Source of the DNA: Candidatus Endolissoclinum faulkneri L2
Lineage (GTDB): Bacteria; Pseudomonadota; Alphaproteobacteria; Thalassobaculales; Thalassobaculaceae
Length of the DNA stretch: 64,000 bases
Assembly: GCF_000319385.1 (NCBI RefSeq)
Contig: NC_019566.1
Span: 599,015 to 663,014 of the forward strand
Reading direction: 5' to 3'
The first letter of the stretch is position 1. Each line of letters opens with the position of its first letter. A model generated the notes under the pieces. The model saw only the letters and a list, made by a program, of their open reading frames with translations, searched no databases and was not told the origin of the DNA. A program made the translations under genes and the position numbers. Shown here in pieces: positions 9,532-20,023 of the stretch.

Positions 9532-10176
9532 ATGATGATTGATGGTATAACTTCATGCTGTTCTTTACTTGGTATGCCTTATGATTACGTAACTTATCAT
9601 AACAATGAGTGGGGTCGTCCAGTATTCGCAGACAATCTGCTTTTTGAAGCCATATGCTTAGAGAGTTTTCAATCAGGATTATCTTGGTTGACTGTCTTGC
9701 GGAAACGCGATGCCTTGCGTTTAAGTTTTGCTGGTTTTGATTTTTATAATGTAGCAAAATTTGGCGATGCGGAAGTAAAGAAGATCTTAAACGATAAGAA
9801 AATCATAAGACATCAGGGCAAAATTCGCTCTACTATTAACAATGCTCAGCGTGCTGTACAACTTGTGGAAGAAGCTGGTTCACTTGCTGCTTTTGTATGG
9901 AGTTTCGAGCCGAATAGAAATCTAGAGCAAAAGCAATTGGATGAGGATGAAATGCTAATCTTTAATAAACCTGATAATAGGTGGAAAGCATCTATATCCT
10001 TATCACAAGCGTTAAAAAAACGCGGATGGAAATTTCTTGGCCCAAGGACCGTATATTCTTTCATGCAATCAGTAGGTATCATTAATGATCACTTGAAAAA
10101 ATGCGCATTCTGGACTGTTTGTCAGCAAGAGAAAGCTCTATTTAGAGTACCTTTAGCGTGTAAACCTATGGAATAA
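9532..10176 (+). CDS. tag: DNA-3-methyladenine glycosylase I
   Basis: Removes 3-methyladenine from alkylated DNA and starts base excision repair. The 214-residue product aligns with E. coli Tag from the YHNNEWG motif (His23) through LFEAICLESFQSGLSW (35-50), IIRHQGKI, FVWSFEP and YSFMQSVGIINDH. The four ligands of the family's zinc-binding site are present with the right spacing: Cys10 and His23 (13 apart, as in E. coli) and the C-terminal His and Cys in DHLKKC. The C-terminal tail is slightly longer than in E. coli. Two ATG codons stand in tandem at 9532 and 9535; either could be used. Monocistronic, with deserts on both sides. Together with uvrC this shows that some DNA repair is retained. 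Confidence 0.93.
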   Translation: MMIDGITSCCSLLGMPYDYVTYHNNEWGRPVFADNLLFEAICLESFQSGLSWLTVLRKRDALRLSFAGFDFYNVAKFGDAEVKKILNDKKIIRHQGKIRSTINNAQRAVQLVEEAGSLAAFVWSFEPNRNLEQKQLDEDEMLIFNKPDNRWKASISLSQALKKRGWKFLGPRTVYSFMQSVGIINDHLKKCAFWTVCQQEKALFRVPLACKPME

Positions 10177-10858
10177 ATTATTATAGGATAAAATGTTATT
10201 TGCTCATTATTTTTTATAAAAATAGATTAGAAGCAAGTAGAATTTTCTCATTGTTAGTTTTATAATTTCAGATCAGGTCAGCGATGTGTTAATTTAAGAT
10301 AAATCTGATAGATATGGTATTTTATTATCGCGCTAGATACTATCTTTAAGATAGGTGTTTGTTTATCAAAAATTAATTTTAGTGATAAACATTATATACA
10401 TTAATGTAATATCATTTTTCTTGATTGTATAATCTTATTTAAATGATCCAGTTATTTAAATAAATCTCTTTTTGTCTTTCTTAACGTAGCATACTAAATA
10501 AAAAACCAATATCCATATATAATATGGATAGTTCTATAGGTAATGGGCAATTTATAATCTGGAATAATAATTTCTTGTTTAATTAACAGTGATCATAGAT
10601 TATTAATTAGTTATTACTAAAGATGCACTTTTGCTTTTTGTTGTAATGCAGCATAACTGCACTAGCAATTATAGATGAAAGTTACAATAAAGATTTGACG
10701 TAATGAAATATAATAATTTTAGTTAAAAACGATATTATAAGCAACTGGCAAGTGTAAAACACAATTATCTATCATCATAATGAATAATAGAGGGCAATAG
10801 CCTAAATTTTTACTTATTAATTCATCAAAAATATAAAACTAATTCTTTTATAAAAGAA
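10177..10858. other. AT-rich gene-free stretch between convergent tag and petC
   Basis: No gene or RNA is recognisable in about 0.7 kb. A 20-base palindrome lies at the petC end. Confidence 0.6.
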
Positions 10859-10860
10859 TT
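10841..10860 (-). terminator. Perfect 20-base palindrome overlapping the petC stop codon
   Basis: AATTCTTTTATAAAAGAATT covers the last two bases of the petC TAA stop (10859-10861). It is the likely 3' end of the petABC transcript; stem strength is low because it is all A/T except two pairs. Confidence 0.4.
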
Positions 10861-11668
10861 ATTCTAGATCCTTCCAGATTGCCCTCTTACAGGCATACAT
10901 TAACAATGTAAAAATTACAAGAAAAATCATAGTTATTATGCCCATACGTTTCCGCTCTTCCATTTCCGGCATAGCAGTCCAGGCGAGAAAAGTAACAACA
11001 TCTTCAGCTTCTTGCTCAAGTGAGGTTGCTGTGCCGTCTTCAAAAGTAACATCATCTCCATAAAGTGGCTGTGGCATAGCGATTTGGTGACCAGGAAAGT
11101 AGGCGTTATAGTTTAAACCAGACATTAAATGAAATTTACTAGGGGTTGGTTCGTAGCCAAGAAGGATGGCCCTAACATAATCTAAACCATTTGGTCTAGC
11201 TTTAGTAATCAAAGAAAGATCTGGTGGTAAAGAACCTCCATTAGCATCACGAGCTGCTTGCTCATTAGGAAAAGGCGAGGTAAATTTATCAGACGGTAAT
11301 CCAGGTCGCTCATATAACCCGGCTCCTCCGTCCTTATTATATAGCACTTTAACTTCAGATGCGATTGATTTAATCTCATCCTCGCTATAGCCAAGGTATG
11401 TAAGATTACGGTAAGCTACACGCTGGATACCATGGCAAGTAGAACAGACATTGCGAAATACATGAAAACCCCGACGCAAAGCAGCCTTATTAAATCTACC
11501 AAAAGGTCCAGTATGTGACCAAGAATGAGCTGGTATACCTATATCTTCACTAACAGTAGCTTTTACAGCTGTAGATAAAACGACGATCAATATAAAAAAA
11601 GATGCGCTAGCTGCAATGGTGATTTTAAGTTGAGATGTGATCAGATTGCTCCTTATACGCACTATCAT
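10859..11668 (-). CDS. petC: Cytochrome c1 of the bc1 complex
   Basis: Membrane-anchored c-type cytochrome of complex III, passing electrons from the Rieske protein to cytochrome c in the periplasm. A hydrophobic signal segment lies at about 17-35, the haem site CSTCH is near residue 74, the axial-methionine region (IAMPQPL) is near 197, and one C-terminal membrane anchor is near 240-260. Length (269) fits alphaproteobacterial cytochrome c1. The ATG at 11668 overlaps petB by 44 bases and has no Shine-Dalgarno before it. An AAGGAG lies inside the frame, four bases before a CTG codon at 11644, which would give a shorter, more ordinary signal peptide, so the true start may be there. Last gene of petA-petB-petC. 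Confidence 0.94.
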   Translation of the reverse strand: MIVRIRSNLITSQLKITIAASASFFILIVVLSTAVKATVSEDIGIPAHSWSHTGPFGRFNKAALRRGFHVFRNVCSTCHGIQRVAYRNLTYLGYSEDEIKSIASEVKVLYNKDGGAGLYERPGLPSDKFTSPFPNEQAARDANGGSLPPDLSLITKARPNGLDYVRAILLGYEPTPSKFHLMSGLNYNAYFPGHQIAMPQPLYGDDVTFEDGTATSLEQEAEDVVTFLAWTAMPEMEERKRMGIITMIFLVIFTLLMYACKRAIWKDLE

Positions 11669-12899
11669 TGAAAGCTTTAGATGATTCTACTTCTAATCCT
11701 GCTATCTGCGCGCTGATTGAGTTAGGAAGTAATTCAGATGAATCAAATTTATTTATGATCGGTAAAACGAGCAAAAAGTAAGCAAAATAATAAGCAGTAG
11801 CAAGACGAGAAAAAATAACATACATTCCTGTAGCAGGCTTACCACCAAGATAACCTAAGGATATTACATCTATCAGCAAAATCCAAAAAAATATTTTGAA
11901 TACCCCACGAAATTGACCGCTACGTACTGGAGAACGATCTAGCCAAGGTAATAGGAAAAGAACAAAAATAGAGCTAAACATACTAAGCACACCAGCGAGT
12001 TTGTCTGGTATAGAACGGAGGATCGCATAAAATGGAAGGAAATACCACTCAGGCACTATATGTGCTGGCGTAGACAATGGGTTTGAAGGAATATAATTAT
12101 CAGGTTCACCAAAAAAATTTGGTGCAAAAAACACAACTCCTGCGAACAAGATTAGGAATATACCCATACCATATGCATCCTTAATAGTGTAGTATGGATG
12201 AAATGGTATAGTTTCATTCGGATATTTTATCTCAATTCCAAGCGGGTTATTTGAGCCAAAGCGGTGCAAAGCTATAATGTGTAGCAACACAATGCTTACG
12301 ATAATAAATGGGAATAAGTAGTGTAAAACAAAAAACCGGTTAAGCGTCGGATTATCGATAGAAAATCCACCCCATAGCCAATTAACAAGCGATTCGCCGA
12401 TAATTGGAATAGCAGAGAATAAATTAGTAATAACGGTTGCTCCCCAAAAACTCATTTGTCCCCAGGGTAAAACATAACCCATGAAAGCGGTTGCCATCAT
12501 AAGCAATAAAATAAATACACCAATAATCCAAAGCAGTTCGCGTGGTGCTTTGTATGATCCAAAATAAAGTCCACGAAAAATATGTATATAAACTACTATA
12601 AAAAAGAAACTTGCCCCGTTCATATGAATATAGCGTATCAGCCAGCCGTAATTGACATCACGCATTATGCGTTCAACACTATCAAAGGCATGATCCACAT
12701 GTGGTGTATAGCTCATCGCTAAAGCTATACCGCTAACAATCATAATTACTAACGATATTCCAGCCAAGGAACCAAAATTCCACCAATAATTCAGATTTTT
12801 TGGCGTTGGATAATCATATGCTGCGTGGCGTAAATAACTAAAAACTGGTAAACGATGATCAATCCATTTTACTAATGAATTAGAAAAATTATAAGCCAT
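11625..12899 (-). CDS. petB: Cytochrome b of the bc1 complex
   Basis: The 424-residue integral membrane core of complex III, carrying both b haems and the quinol-oxidation and quinone-reduction sites. It has eight or more hydrophobic helices. Conserved marks include WNFGSLAG near 41, [21 protein letters not shown] near 84-104 with haem-ligand histidines, [20 protein letters not shown] near 145, HYLFPF near 208 and the [13 protein letters not shown] segment near 285 that forms the Qo site. It lies 21 bases downstream of petA and its 3' end overlaps petC. It has a hydrophilic C-terminal tail (about 393-424) after the last helix. Confidence 0.97.
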   Translation of the reverse strand: MAYNFSNSLVKWIDHRLPVFSYLRHAAYDYPTPKNLNYWWNFGSLAGISLVIMIVSGIALAMSYTPHVDHAFDSVERIMRDVNYGWLIRYIHMNGASFFFIVVYIHIFRGLYFGSYKAPRELLWIIGVFILLLMMATAFMGYVLPWGQMSFWGATVITNLFSAIPIIGESLVNWLWGGFSIDNPTLNRFFVLHYLFPFIIVSIVLLHIIALHRFGSNNPLGIEIKYPNETIPFHPYYTIKDAYGMGIFLILFAGVVFFAPNFFGEPDNYIPSNPLSTPAHIVPEWYFLPFYAILRSIPDKLAGVLSMFSSIFVLFLLPWLDRSPVRSGQFRGVFKIFFWILLIDVISLGYLGGKPATGMYVIFSRLATAYYFAYFLLVLPIINKFDSSELLPNSISAQIAGLEVESSKAFNDSAYKEQSDHIST

Positions 12900-12920
12900 T
12901 GCTTTAATATGCTACCTAAC

Positions 12921-13451
12921 CTAACCGATACGTACTACAGTATCGGAAATATACTGATATTTTGGCACTGGTAGGTTGGTTGGTGCTGGTCCTTTACGAA
13001 TGCGTCCAGAAGTATCGTATTGTGATCCGTGGCAAGGGCAAAACCAACCTTCATATTCACCTTTTGGTTCATTTGGGTTTTGGCCAAGAGGCACACAACC
13101 AAGATGTGTGCATATACCCACAACAATTAAATACTCAGGCTTCTGTGCTCGAGTAGAATCATCTTCAGGATCTGGCAATTCGGTCAACTTTACTAAATTA
13201 GCTTTTTCAATTTCTTGTGCTGTTCGATGCCGTACAAAAATTGGTTTGCCTCTCCAAATTACTGTCATAGATTGACCTTCTGCAATCTTTGACAAATCAA
13301 AGTCAACTTTTGCTAAAGCTAGCATGTCGGCAGATGGATTCATTTGATCAATAAACGGCCAAGCAAAACAAGCCGCTCCCACTGCAGCAAAAATATTTGT
13401 AGTTGTTATTAAAAATTCACGACGAGAAGTATTCTTGTTAGTTAGGCTCAT
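12921..13451 (-). CDS. petA: Rieske iron-sulfur subunit of the bc1 complex
   Basis: The 2Fe-2S protein that takes electrons from quinol and swings to cytochrome c1. About 176 residues. The N-terminus has a twin-arginine signal/anchor, SRREFLIT at about 9-16, followed by a hydrophobic segment. The two cluster-binding boxes are CTHLGC and CPCHGS, each giving one Cys and one His plus the disulfide cysteines. The frame is open four codons further up to a TTG at 13463, but the ATG at 13451 is preferred because it places the twin-arginine motif near the N-terminus, as usual. Neither start has a strong ribosome binding site. First gene of the petABC operon. Confidence 0.95.
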   Translation of the reverse strand: MSLTNKNTSRREFLITTTNIFAAVGAACFAWPFIDQMNPSADMLALAKVDFDLSKIAEGQSMTVIWRGKPIFVRHRTAQEIEKANLVKLTELPDPEDDSTRAQKPEYLIVVGICTHLGCVPLGQNPNEPKGEYEGWFCPCHGSQYDTSGRIRKGPAPTNLPVPKYQYISDTVVRIG

Positions 13452-14476
13452 AGCGCACAACAATCTGTAAAAGAAAAAAAACAGCTAATTAAAAATCTTT
13501 GATCAATAGAATTATATGCAAGCAGTTGTGGAAATGTGCTAAATATTCAAACGTTGCAAAATTAACTAAAGTCCTAAAATTTATAGCATAATATATTATT
13601 GTAAACCAATTTACAGCTATTGTACGATGTTTTTATCACATGTCAAGGGATATTATTTAGATTTTGAGCAAATCTAAACGAGAAAATTTGTTTGTTTTTT
13701 TAAGGCAATAAAGGATTGTAGGTTAACGATCTAATAAAGTGCCGTGTACGCTAAGCAGGACGAAATGAATTGAATGTAAACAAAAGTTAATTTCTACAAT
13801 ATTCTAGAAAGAAAAATGTTTTATAAAGAAACTGTTTTAAATATTGTTATGTTTTCATAAAAAATAATACTGTACTCATTTAGTAAAATTAAAGTACACT
13901 GTTTCTGCAATACAATTAATTTAGTTGGTTAAATTAAAATATTCAGTAATGAGCGTTTATAATTGGATTCAAAGTACATTACGGGTTCTTCTTTTTGAAG
14001 ATGTTATTGATATCTACTTTAGAAGTATGTGAATAATTATTCATTATTAGTTAATAATATAGTAAATATAATAAAATATCAAATCAATAAGCGTTATTTA
14101 TGTAGTATAAAGTTGACTATCGCTTTAGTTAAAGCACAATTTGATATTGTGGAAAGTCACATTAAGCTTTATGATGTCTTATCAAGGCATTTTCATTAAA
14201 AATTGTATTTGTTATACTCAAGCCTATTAGAAAATAGGCATGCTTTACTCAAATCTTCAAACAAAAGTTTTATCATAAAGTACAACACTTTAAGTGGATC
14301 AGGAGAGTTTTGCAGCATAATCGTACTTGAAAGAAGTTAAGTACTTTAAAAAGCTAACAATACTCACATTTATTCGACGCGATTGTAATTCCAACGCTAG
14401 GTGTACGTCTCGGGATTGGAATCGTGGACTAGAGTGCTTACCATATTCAAATGTAGTGTAGTGTAGTGTAGTGTAT
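13452..14476. other. Gene-free stretch between petA and yidC
   Basis: Mostly A+T-rich. A short more G+C-balanced island (about 14380-14445) contains a 7-base inverted repeat (ATTCCAA / TTGGAAT). It reads briefly in several frames but matches no family I know, and may be a gene relic. It ends in a pentanucleotide repeat touching the yidC stop. Confidence 0.5.
14453..14475. repeat. Pentanucleotide microsatellite (GTAGT), about 4.6 copies
   Basis: GTAGT is repeated four times plus GTA, ending one base before the reverse-complemented yidC stop codon. Such a repeat could vary in copy number but here lies outside the coding frame. Confidence 0.9.
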
Positions 14477-16186
14477 TTATACTGATATGCGACGCATTAT
14501 TACCCGCTGCTGTATAATCGACAATAAGTTATTCCAAGTCCAGTAAATAACTAGCCCAGCAGCAAAATTTGATAATAAAAAAGTAAAAATTAGCGGAAGA
14601 AACATAAAAATTTTTGCTTGCACTGGATCATTTGGCCGAGGATTCATTTGCTGTTGTAGAAACATGGTTACACCCATTAGCAAAGGCCAAACTCCTATCA
14701 TAAGAATGGATGGCGGACTCCATGGAAGCAAGCCAAATATATTAAATATCGTAGTTGGGTCGGGAGCTGATAGGTCATGGATCCAACCAAAAAATGGCGC
14801 ATGGCGCATCTCAATATTAACAAATAAAACTTTATATAATGAGAAAAATACTGGAATTTGTACAATTATCGGCAAGCAGCCCGCTGCGGGATTAACTTTC
14901 TCTAATTTATACATCTCCATAATATCTTTATTTATAAGCTGAAGATTTGCCCCATGTTTCTTCCTCATTTCTTGTATTCTTGGAGCTAATTCCTTCAATT
15001 TAGCCATTGATCGGTAAGATTTGTTAGCCAGCGGAAAGAACAGCAATTTTATGCAAACTGTTAGAGCAAGGATGGCCAGTCCAAAATTGCCTAGAATGCT
15101 ATGAAACCAGGTTAACAAGATAAAGAAAGGCTTGGTTAGGAAATAGAACCAACCAAAATCTATGGCCAAGTCAAATTTAGGTACGCCTATTTGCTCTTCG
15201 TATTTATCTAGCAAATCAAGCCTCTTGGCTCCGGCAAATAAGTGTAGTTTATTGGTGATTTTATCACCAATACGTAATCTTTTGGCAGTTCCCATATAAT
15301 CCACTTGAAACCGTTCGTTATGATTTATTATGGAGTGGCGAAACTTGTAATTCAATTCAGTACTTTGATCTGAAATTAAGGCTACCAGCCAATATTTATC
15401 AGTAAAACCTATCCAGCCGCTCTTAGAATGCACTTCCTTGTCATCTTGCTCATGAAGATCATTATAATCAATTTCCATCAGGGTATCATCGAATACTCCG
15501 AGCGGACCTTCGTGAAGAATGTAAAATCCTGTGTTCTTTGGTAAACTACTGCGACTTATTAAAGCATAAGGAAAAAGCTCTCGAGTTATGTTTCCTTCGT
15601 TACTTACGCTATCAGTTATATTGAACATGTAATTGTCATCGACTTCTATTGTGCGTTTGAATGTAAGGCAATGTTGACTTTTCCAGGTTAAAGTAACTGA
15701 TGAGTTTGGGGTTAGTTCTGCTGCGCTAGACTCCCACTTGGTTTTTGAGTTAGGCAGATCTATATCATTGATTGTTTTGGATACCCACCCAAACTCAGCA
15801 TAATAAGGTCGCACATAGTTTGTAGGTTCTAATAAATGAATAGGGCCGCTAGCTGGATCAAGCGTAACATGGTAATCATCCAGAACTATATCGTCAATAC
15901 GAGCACCTATCAAAGAAATTGAACCTTTAATAGTCGGAGTATTAATCTTAATCCGTTTAGTGGTAGCCAATGCCACCGCCCTGTTATCAAATGAATTGAC
16001 TGCTTGGCCAAATGACGGATTTATACTCTCGGCCTTATAATCCGAAGCATTACCTAAACTATCTTTAATTGATTGCTGCTGAGGGGTGATCGCGGACGGC
16101 CAGAAATGTGCAACAAGCAACTGAAAACCAAATAAGATCGCCAAAGAAAGGGCGATCGCAATCATTATTCTCTTTTGGTCGTTCAT
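14477..16186 (-). CDS. yidC: Membrane protein insertase YidC/Oxa1
   Basis: Inserts and folds inner-membrane proteins, including subunits of ATP synthase and respiratory complexes. 569 residues: an N-terminal membrane helix (about 7-28), a large periplasmic beta-domain (about 60-340), and the conserved five-helix insertase core from about residue 350. The core carries the positively charged cytoplasmic segment KLKELAPRIQEMRKKHG near 393, then PAAGCLPIIVQIPVFFSLYKVLF near 428, and the C-terminal helices ending near 560. The length matches Gram-negative YidC. rnpA lies upstream on the same strand, but the small gene yidD often found between them is not readable in the 194-base gap. Confidence 0.97.
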   Translation of the reverse strand: MNDQKRIMIAIALSLAILFGFQLLVAHFWPSAITPQQQSIKDSLGNASDYKAESINPSFGQAVNSFDNRAVALATTKRIKINTPTIKGSISLIGARIDDIVLDDYHVTLDPASGPIHLLEPTNYVRPYYAEFGWVSKTINDIDLPNSKTKWESSAAELTPNSSVTLTWKSQHCLTFKRTIEVDDNYMFNITDSVSNEGNITRELFPYALISRSSLPKNTGFYILHEGPLGVFDDTLMEIDYNDLHEQDDKEVHSKSGWIGFTDKYWLVALISDQSTELNYKFRHSIINHNERFQVDYMGTAKRLRIGDKITNKLHLFAGAKRLDLLDKYEEQIGVPKFDLAIDFGWFYFLTKPFFILLTWFHSILGNFGLAILALTVCIKLLFFPLANKSYRSMAKLKELAPRIQEMRKKHGANLQLINKDIMEMYKLEKVNPAAGCLPIIVQIPVFFSLYKVLFVNIEMRHAPFFGWIHDLSAPDPTTIFNIFGLLPWSPPSILMIGVWPLLMGVTMFLQQQMNPRPNDPVQAKIFMFLPLIFTFLLSNFAAGLVIYWTWNNLLSIIQQRVIMRRISV

Positions 16187-16380
16187 TGAACGCTTCTATA
16201 AAGCTGTCTGTATCGCATGAAAATGCAGGTAATCATGCTGTGAAGATTGATGACTATCAACGTCTAGTGGTTAGATCTACTAAACAATGTTCCTCGTGCA
16301 ATTGAGAGAGTAAAGTTCCTCGTTTCGTTAAATCATTACATTTCCATATGCAATTAATTTAGGAATATACTGTTCCTTCC

Positions 16381-16743
16381 TCATTTCATCGCTATTTTTT
16401 CCATTCGATCTAGAGCATTTTCTAGGTCATTAAGCAGATTACTGTATGAACGTTCTGCAGTTGCAGCACGAGCTATTAGGACATAGTCGCATCCTGGTTG
16501 CGCGCGACGGGCAAGCACATCGTTAACTATTGCCCTGAGAAGACGGCGCGAGCGATTGCGCTTTACTGCATGACCAACTTTACAACTAGCTGTGTACCCT
16601 ACACGAGATGAAGCCCAAGCTCCTTTACGTATTCTCATTTGTAGCACTAAGCCAACCGCTACAACTTTATAAGCACGCGCAACAGCAAGAAAATCAGAGC
16701 GTTTCGGCAATTTTTTCAGATTAATTAAACACGAAAATCTCAT
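16381..16743 (-). CDS. rnpA: Ribonuclease P protein component
   Basis: Basic protein that binds RNase P RNA to mature tRNA 5' ends. 120 residues, with the family arrangement: LPKRSDFLAVARA near 11-24, GYTASCKVGHAVKRNRSRRLLR near 48-70 containing the KRNRxRR RNA-binding box, and GCDYVLIARAATAERSY near 83-100. The usual upstream neighbour rpmH (ribosomal protein L34) is not encoded in the 590 bases between rnpA and argG on either strand, so it has moved or been lost from here. yidC follows 194 bases downstream. Confidence 0.93.
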   Translation of the reverse strand: MRFSCLINLKKLPKRSDFLAVARAYKVVAVGLVLQMRIRKGAWASSRVGYTASCKVGHAVKRNRSRRLLRAIVNDVLARRAQPGCDYVLIARAATAERSYSNLLNDLENALDRMEKIAMK

Positions 16744-17333
16744 GCTATCACTAGCTGATTAGCTGGAGTATAAGAAGCATTTGTAACCTTACTTACCATA
16801 GTCGCAATTATTGCAGTTTTTTAATTTTAAAACAAGCTATTTAGATTAGCAATTAAAATTATCACACATCACAAGCGTATTTTACAAGCGATAAATCTTA
16901 GAGATTTTATTTTTTTTTTAAGTTAATACGTTAAAGACACAAATTAGCTTAACGTTAATTCTTCGCTAATTTTTTAAGTTTTATTTAAAGATAAATCGAT
17001 AATATTTGTGACGATAGTTCTAAACAAAGCCAAAACCTCAAAAAAAAAAAAAAATAAATACTTTAAGCTATGTCAATCGTACTAACTAATAGTTATCAAT
17101 AATAAATATTGCTTTTAGCTTTTAAGTTATGTTAGCTGTTAAGCTATAGCTTTTATGTTTGATCTATTGAAGAATAAAATTGCATATTTTTATGTAGCAA
17201 GCAAGTTTTTAGTACTAAATAAACTAATTTGTTTAGCTGTTGCGGAAGTAAATAGTTCACAGCGAATTTATACTTCTAATGTTTGCTGCATCAAGTTTAA
17301 TCTATATGAAAATAAGGAATTATTTAGCAATCA
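16744..17333. other. Divergent intergenic region rnpA/argG
   Basis: AT-rich, with a 15-base A run at 17040-17054. The conserved rpmH position just before rnpA is empty. Promoters for both flanking genes should lie here, but I cannot assign clear -35/-10 boxes. Confidence 0.5.
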
Positions 17334-18554
17334 ATGTCTTATGAGAAGTCTGTTAAAAAAATTGTTCTTGCCTACTCTGGCGGGCTAGACACTTCCATTG
17401 TTCTACGCTGGTTGCAGGATACTTACCAGTGCGAAATTGTGACTTTTACTGCTAACATCGGCCAGGGAAAAGATATCGAATTGGCTCGAGAAAAAGCTGA
17501 ACTTATGGGCGTTAAGGAGGTATATGTAGAAAATTTATGCGAAGAGTTTGTACGTGATTTTGTATTTCCAATGTTACGTGCTAACACGCTTTACGAAGGG
17601 AATTATATGTTAGGTACACCAATTGCTCGTCCGCTTATCGCTAAACGTCAAATTGAGATTGCTAACGAAACTGGCGCGGATGCTGTAGCTCATGGAGCTA
17701 CCAGCAAGGGTAACGATCAGTTGCGCTTCGAGCTGAGTTATTATGCATTAAAACCGGACATTAAAATTATTGCTCCCTGGCGCGAATGGAATTTAAGATC
17801 ACGAACTTCATTGATGAATTATGCGGAAAAATACCATATTACAGTACAAACGGATAAGCGCGGTGCAACGCCATTTTCTTTAGACGCTAACATGTTACAC
17901 GTTTCTTCCGAGGGAAAAGTGTTAGAGTATCCTGAGATACAAGCCGCAGACTATATTTGGTCTAATACTACTTCACCGGAAGATGCACCGGATAAGCCGA
18001 CTATACTGGATATTGGCTTCGAAAATGGAGATCCCGTATCTATAGACAGCAAACGATTAAGTCCAGCGAGCATATTGCTAAAACTTAATGAATTAGGTAG
18101 CGCGAATGGCATTGGACGTCTTGATCTTGTAGAAAACCGTTTTGTTGGACTAAAGAATCGCGGACTTTATGAAACTCCAGGTGGTACAATTCTACATGTT
18201 GCACATCGAGCCATTGAGAGCATTACCCTGGATCGTGAAATGGGACATTTGAAAGATGAGCTTATGCCTCGTTACGCTAAGCTTATTTACAATGGATTTT
18301 GGTTTGCTCCGGAACGGGAGATGCTACAGTCTGCCATTGATTTTAGTCAGTATGCAGTGACTGGCACGGTCACAATGAAGCTTTACAAAGGCAACGCAGT
18401 GGTTATTGCCCGCAAATCAGCCAATAGCCTATTCTCTGCTAATTGGGTAACCTTTGAAGAGAGTAATTTGATTGATTATAATGATAAAGATGCAACCGGA
18501 TTTATAAAACTAAATGCTTTGCGTCTGCGCTTAAAAAAGATGCTGCAATCATGA
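17334..18554 (+). CDS. argG: Argininosuccinate synthase
   Basis: Condenses citrulline and aspartate with ATP to make argininosuccinate, the penultimate step of arginine synthesis. 406 residues, the normal length. The ATP-binding P-loop-like motif AYSGGLDTS lies at 13-21; GHGATSKGN-type segment reads [10 protein letters not shown] near 117-126; the citrulline/aspartate-binding SPEDAPD segment is near 212. The ATG at 17334 gives the expected short leader ([12 protein letters not shown]). An AAGGA lies somewhat far upstream. Arginine synthesis capacity is consistent with a symbiont that still makes amino acids. No other arg genes are in the window. Confidence 0.96.
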   Translation: MSYEKSVKKIVLAYSGGLDTSIVLRWLQDTYQCEIVTFTANIGQGKDIELAREKAELMGVKEVYVENLCEEFVRDFVFPMLRANTLYEGNYMLGTPIARPLIAKRQIEIANETGADAVAHGATSKGNDQLRFELSYYALKPDIKIIAPWREWNLRSRTSLMNYAEKYHITVQTDKRGATPFSLDANMLHVSSEGKVLEYPEIQAADYIWSNTTSPEDAPDKPTILDIGFENGDPVSIDSKRLSPASILLKLNELGSANGIGRLDLVENRFVGLKNRGLYETPGGTILHVAHRAIESITLDREMGHLKDELMPRYAKLIYNGFWFAPEREMLQSAIDFSQYAVTGTVTMKLYKGNAVVIARKSANSLFSANWVTFEESNLIDYNDKDATGFIKLNALRLRLKKMLQS

Positions 18555-19471
18555 TTCAACTATTCACAAAATGACTGGTATTTTTACTTATTTCGATTTT
18601 TATTTTAATGTAAAAAAGCGCATTTAGATTTTTTTGTTGTCTTTTGACAAGAGTTTAATTTTTAGATGTTTTTATTGCTTAATAATATTGCTTCTTTTAG
18701 AAAGAGGAATTATTACAGTTTAACAATTGTCGATGCCTATTTTACATAATTATAATTCAATTGATGATTGTGCTGCTTCCATTAGCTTTTCAAGAAAGTT
18801 TATAATTTCTAATGTTTCACTTATAAATTTATAGTAAAATCATTTATTTATTCGATACAACTAATGCTATTATTAGCATGGCTTGGTTACTAAAAGTTAC
18901 AATCATTTTTTTGTTAAAAAGCGCACTATACGCTATGTACTCTTATACACAAAGGGTTTTTACGCGTTTTGCATACAATAAAACTAACAACCTCAAGCCT
19001 AAATGTATTACACTTAACGTGTAATCGCCTTATGAGCTCTACACAAAAAATGAAAAATAAATTGCCTGTCATTAATATTTTTTGCACTGTTAACGTGACT
19101 TAGTATTATATATTTTAAATTAAGCCATTTTGAAAATGGCATATTACTTGATCTATGGTTAGGCTAAATAGCGAATTGCCTGAAATTTTATTCGTTGGTA
19201 CAATAATTAACCTGTTTTATTAGGTTTATTAATTCAATCAGAAATTAGGACTATAAAATAGAACTAATTCGAGATGAGTTTAAAATCACGCTTTTTCACG
19301 CTTTACTCTGCCATAGGATCAATAGATCTGTAGTGGTAAGGGTTTTTTACGCTAAAGATCATACCATTTGTTAGGTAGATTTTTTTGTTCGAGCAAACTG
19401 CTTTTTGGTAGTTTAAGTAATTTTAACGTATCCTGTTGCGATAGCAAAATAAGACGAATGGGCATTTTACA
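18555..19471. other. AT-rich gene-free stretch upstream of the ATP synthase operon
   Basis: About 0.9 kb. No reading frame identified. A short inverted repeat (TACAC/GTGTA near 19010) and a slightly more G+C-rich tail (19270-19390) are the only features; the F1 operon promoter should lie in the last few hundred bases. Confidence 0.5.
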
Positions 19472-20023
19472 GTGGTTTCACAATTAAAGAATATTGCTGC
19501 TCGCTACGCTTTGGCGCTGTATGAGTTGGCTGACGAACAAAAATCTTTAGATGGCTTAGCCGAAGATTTTACTTCTTTGCGTCACGTAATTGCCGAGAGT
19601 CAGGCCTTTGTTTACTTGATTTATTCGCCAATTTTATCTTGTAAAGATCAGACTAAAGGGGTGCTTGCGATTTGTGAAAAATTTTGCGCCAAACAATTAA
19701 CATCAAATTTTTTGCAAACATTAACCTATAACCGTAGATTATCCGTTTTACCAGAAATTATAAACGCTTATCTTGAAAAGCTAGCACAGCAGCGCGGTGA
19801 AGTAGCCGCAGAGGTTATTTCTGCCGTGCCTTTATCCGAAAATGATATCAAGACATTGGCTAATGCTTTGTACAAAAGAGTTGGACAAAAGGCATTATTT
19901 GATCTTAAGGTTGATCCATCACTGATAGGTGGTTTGATAGTGCGTGTAGGGTCACGTATGATTGATACTTCACTTCGCACTAAACTGCGTCGTTTGCGTT
20001 TTGCTATGAAAGGGTTTAGCTGA
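19472..20023 (+). CDS. atpH: ATP synthase F1 delta subunit
   Basis: Stalk subunit joining F1 alpha subunits to the F0 b subunits. 183 residues, normal length. Conserved marks: [15 protein letters not shown] at 8-22 near the N-terminus, [10 protein letters not shown] near 91-100, and the C-terminal [29 protein letters not shown] near 146-175. It begins with GTG (19472). Its TGA stop overlaps the ATG of atpA by one base. First gene of the alphaproteobacterial atpHAGDC operon; F0 genes are elsewhere, as usual in this class. Confidence 0.96.
   Translation: MVSQLKNIAARYALALYELADEQKSLDGLAEDFTSLRHVIAESQAFVYLIYSPILSCKDQTKGVLAICEKFCAKQLTSNFLQTLTYNRRLSVLPEIINAYLEKLAQQRGEVAAEVISAVPLSENDIKTLANALYKRVGQKALFDLKVDPSLIGGLIVRVGSRMIDTSLRTKLRRLRFAMKGFS

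Noticed and set aside
16187-16380. Possible yidD between rnpA and yidC
   Set aside because: Minus-strand frames are broken and lack the CRFxPTCS-type motif of YidD.
17040-17054. 15-base A run
   Set aside because: Simple homopolymer in an A+T-rich leader; no structure or function can be argued.
17155-17388. 77-codon plus-strand frame upstream of argG
   Set aside because: Overlaps the true argG start in another frame and shows no coding features.
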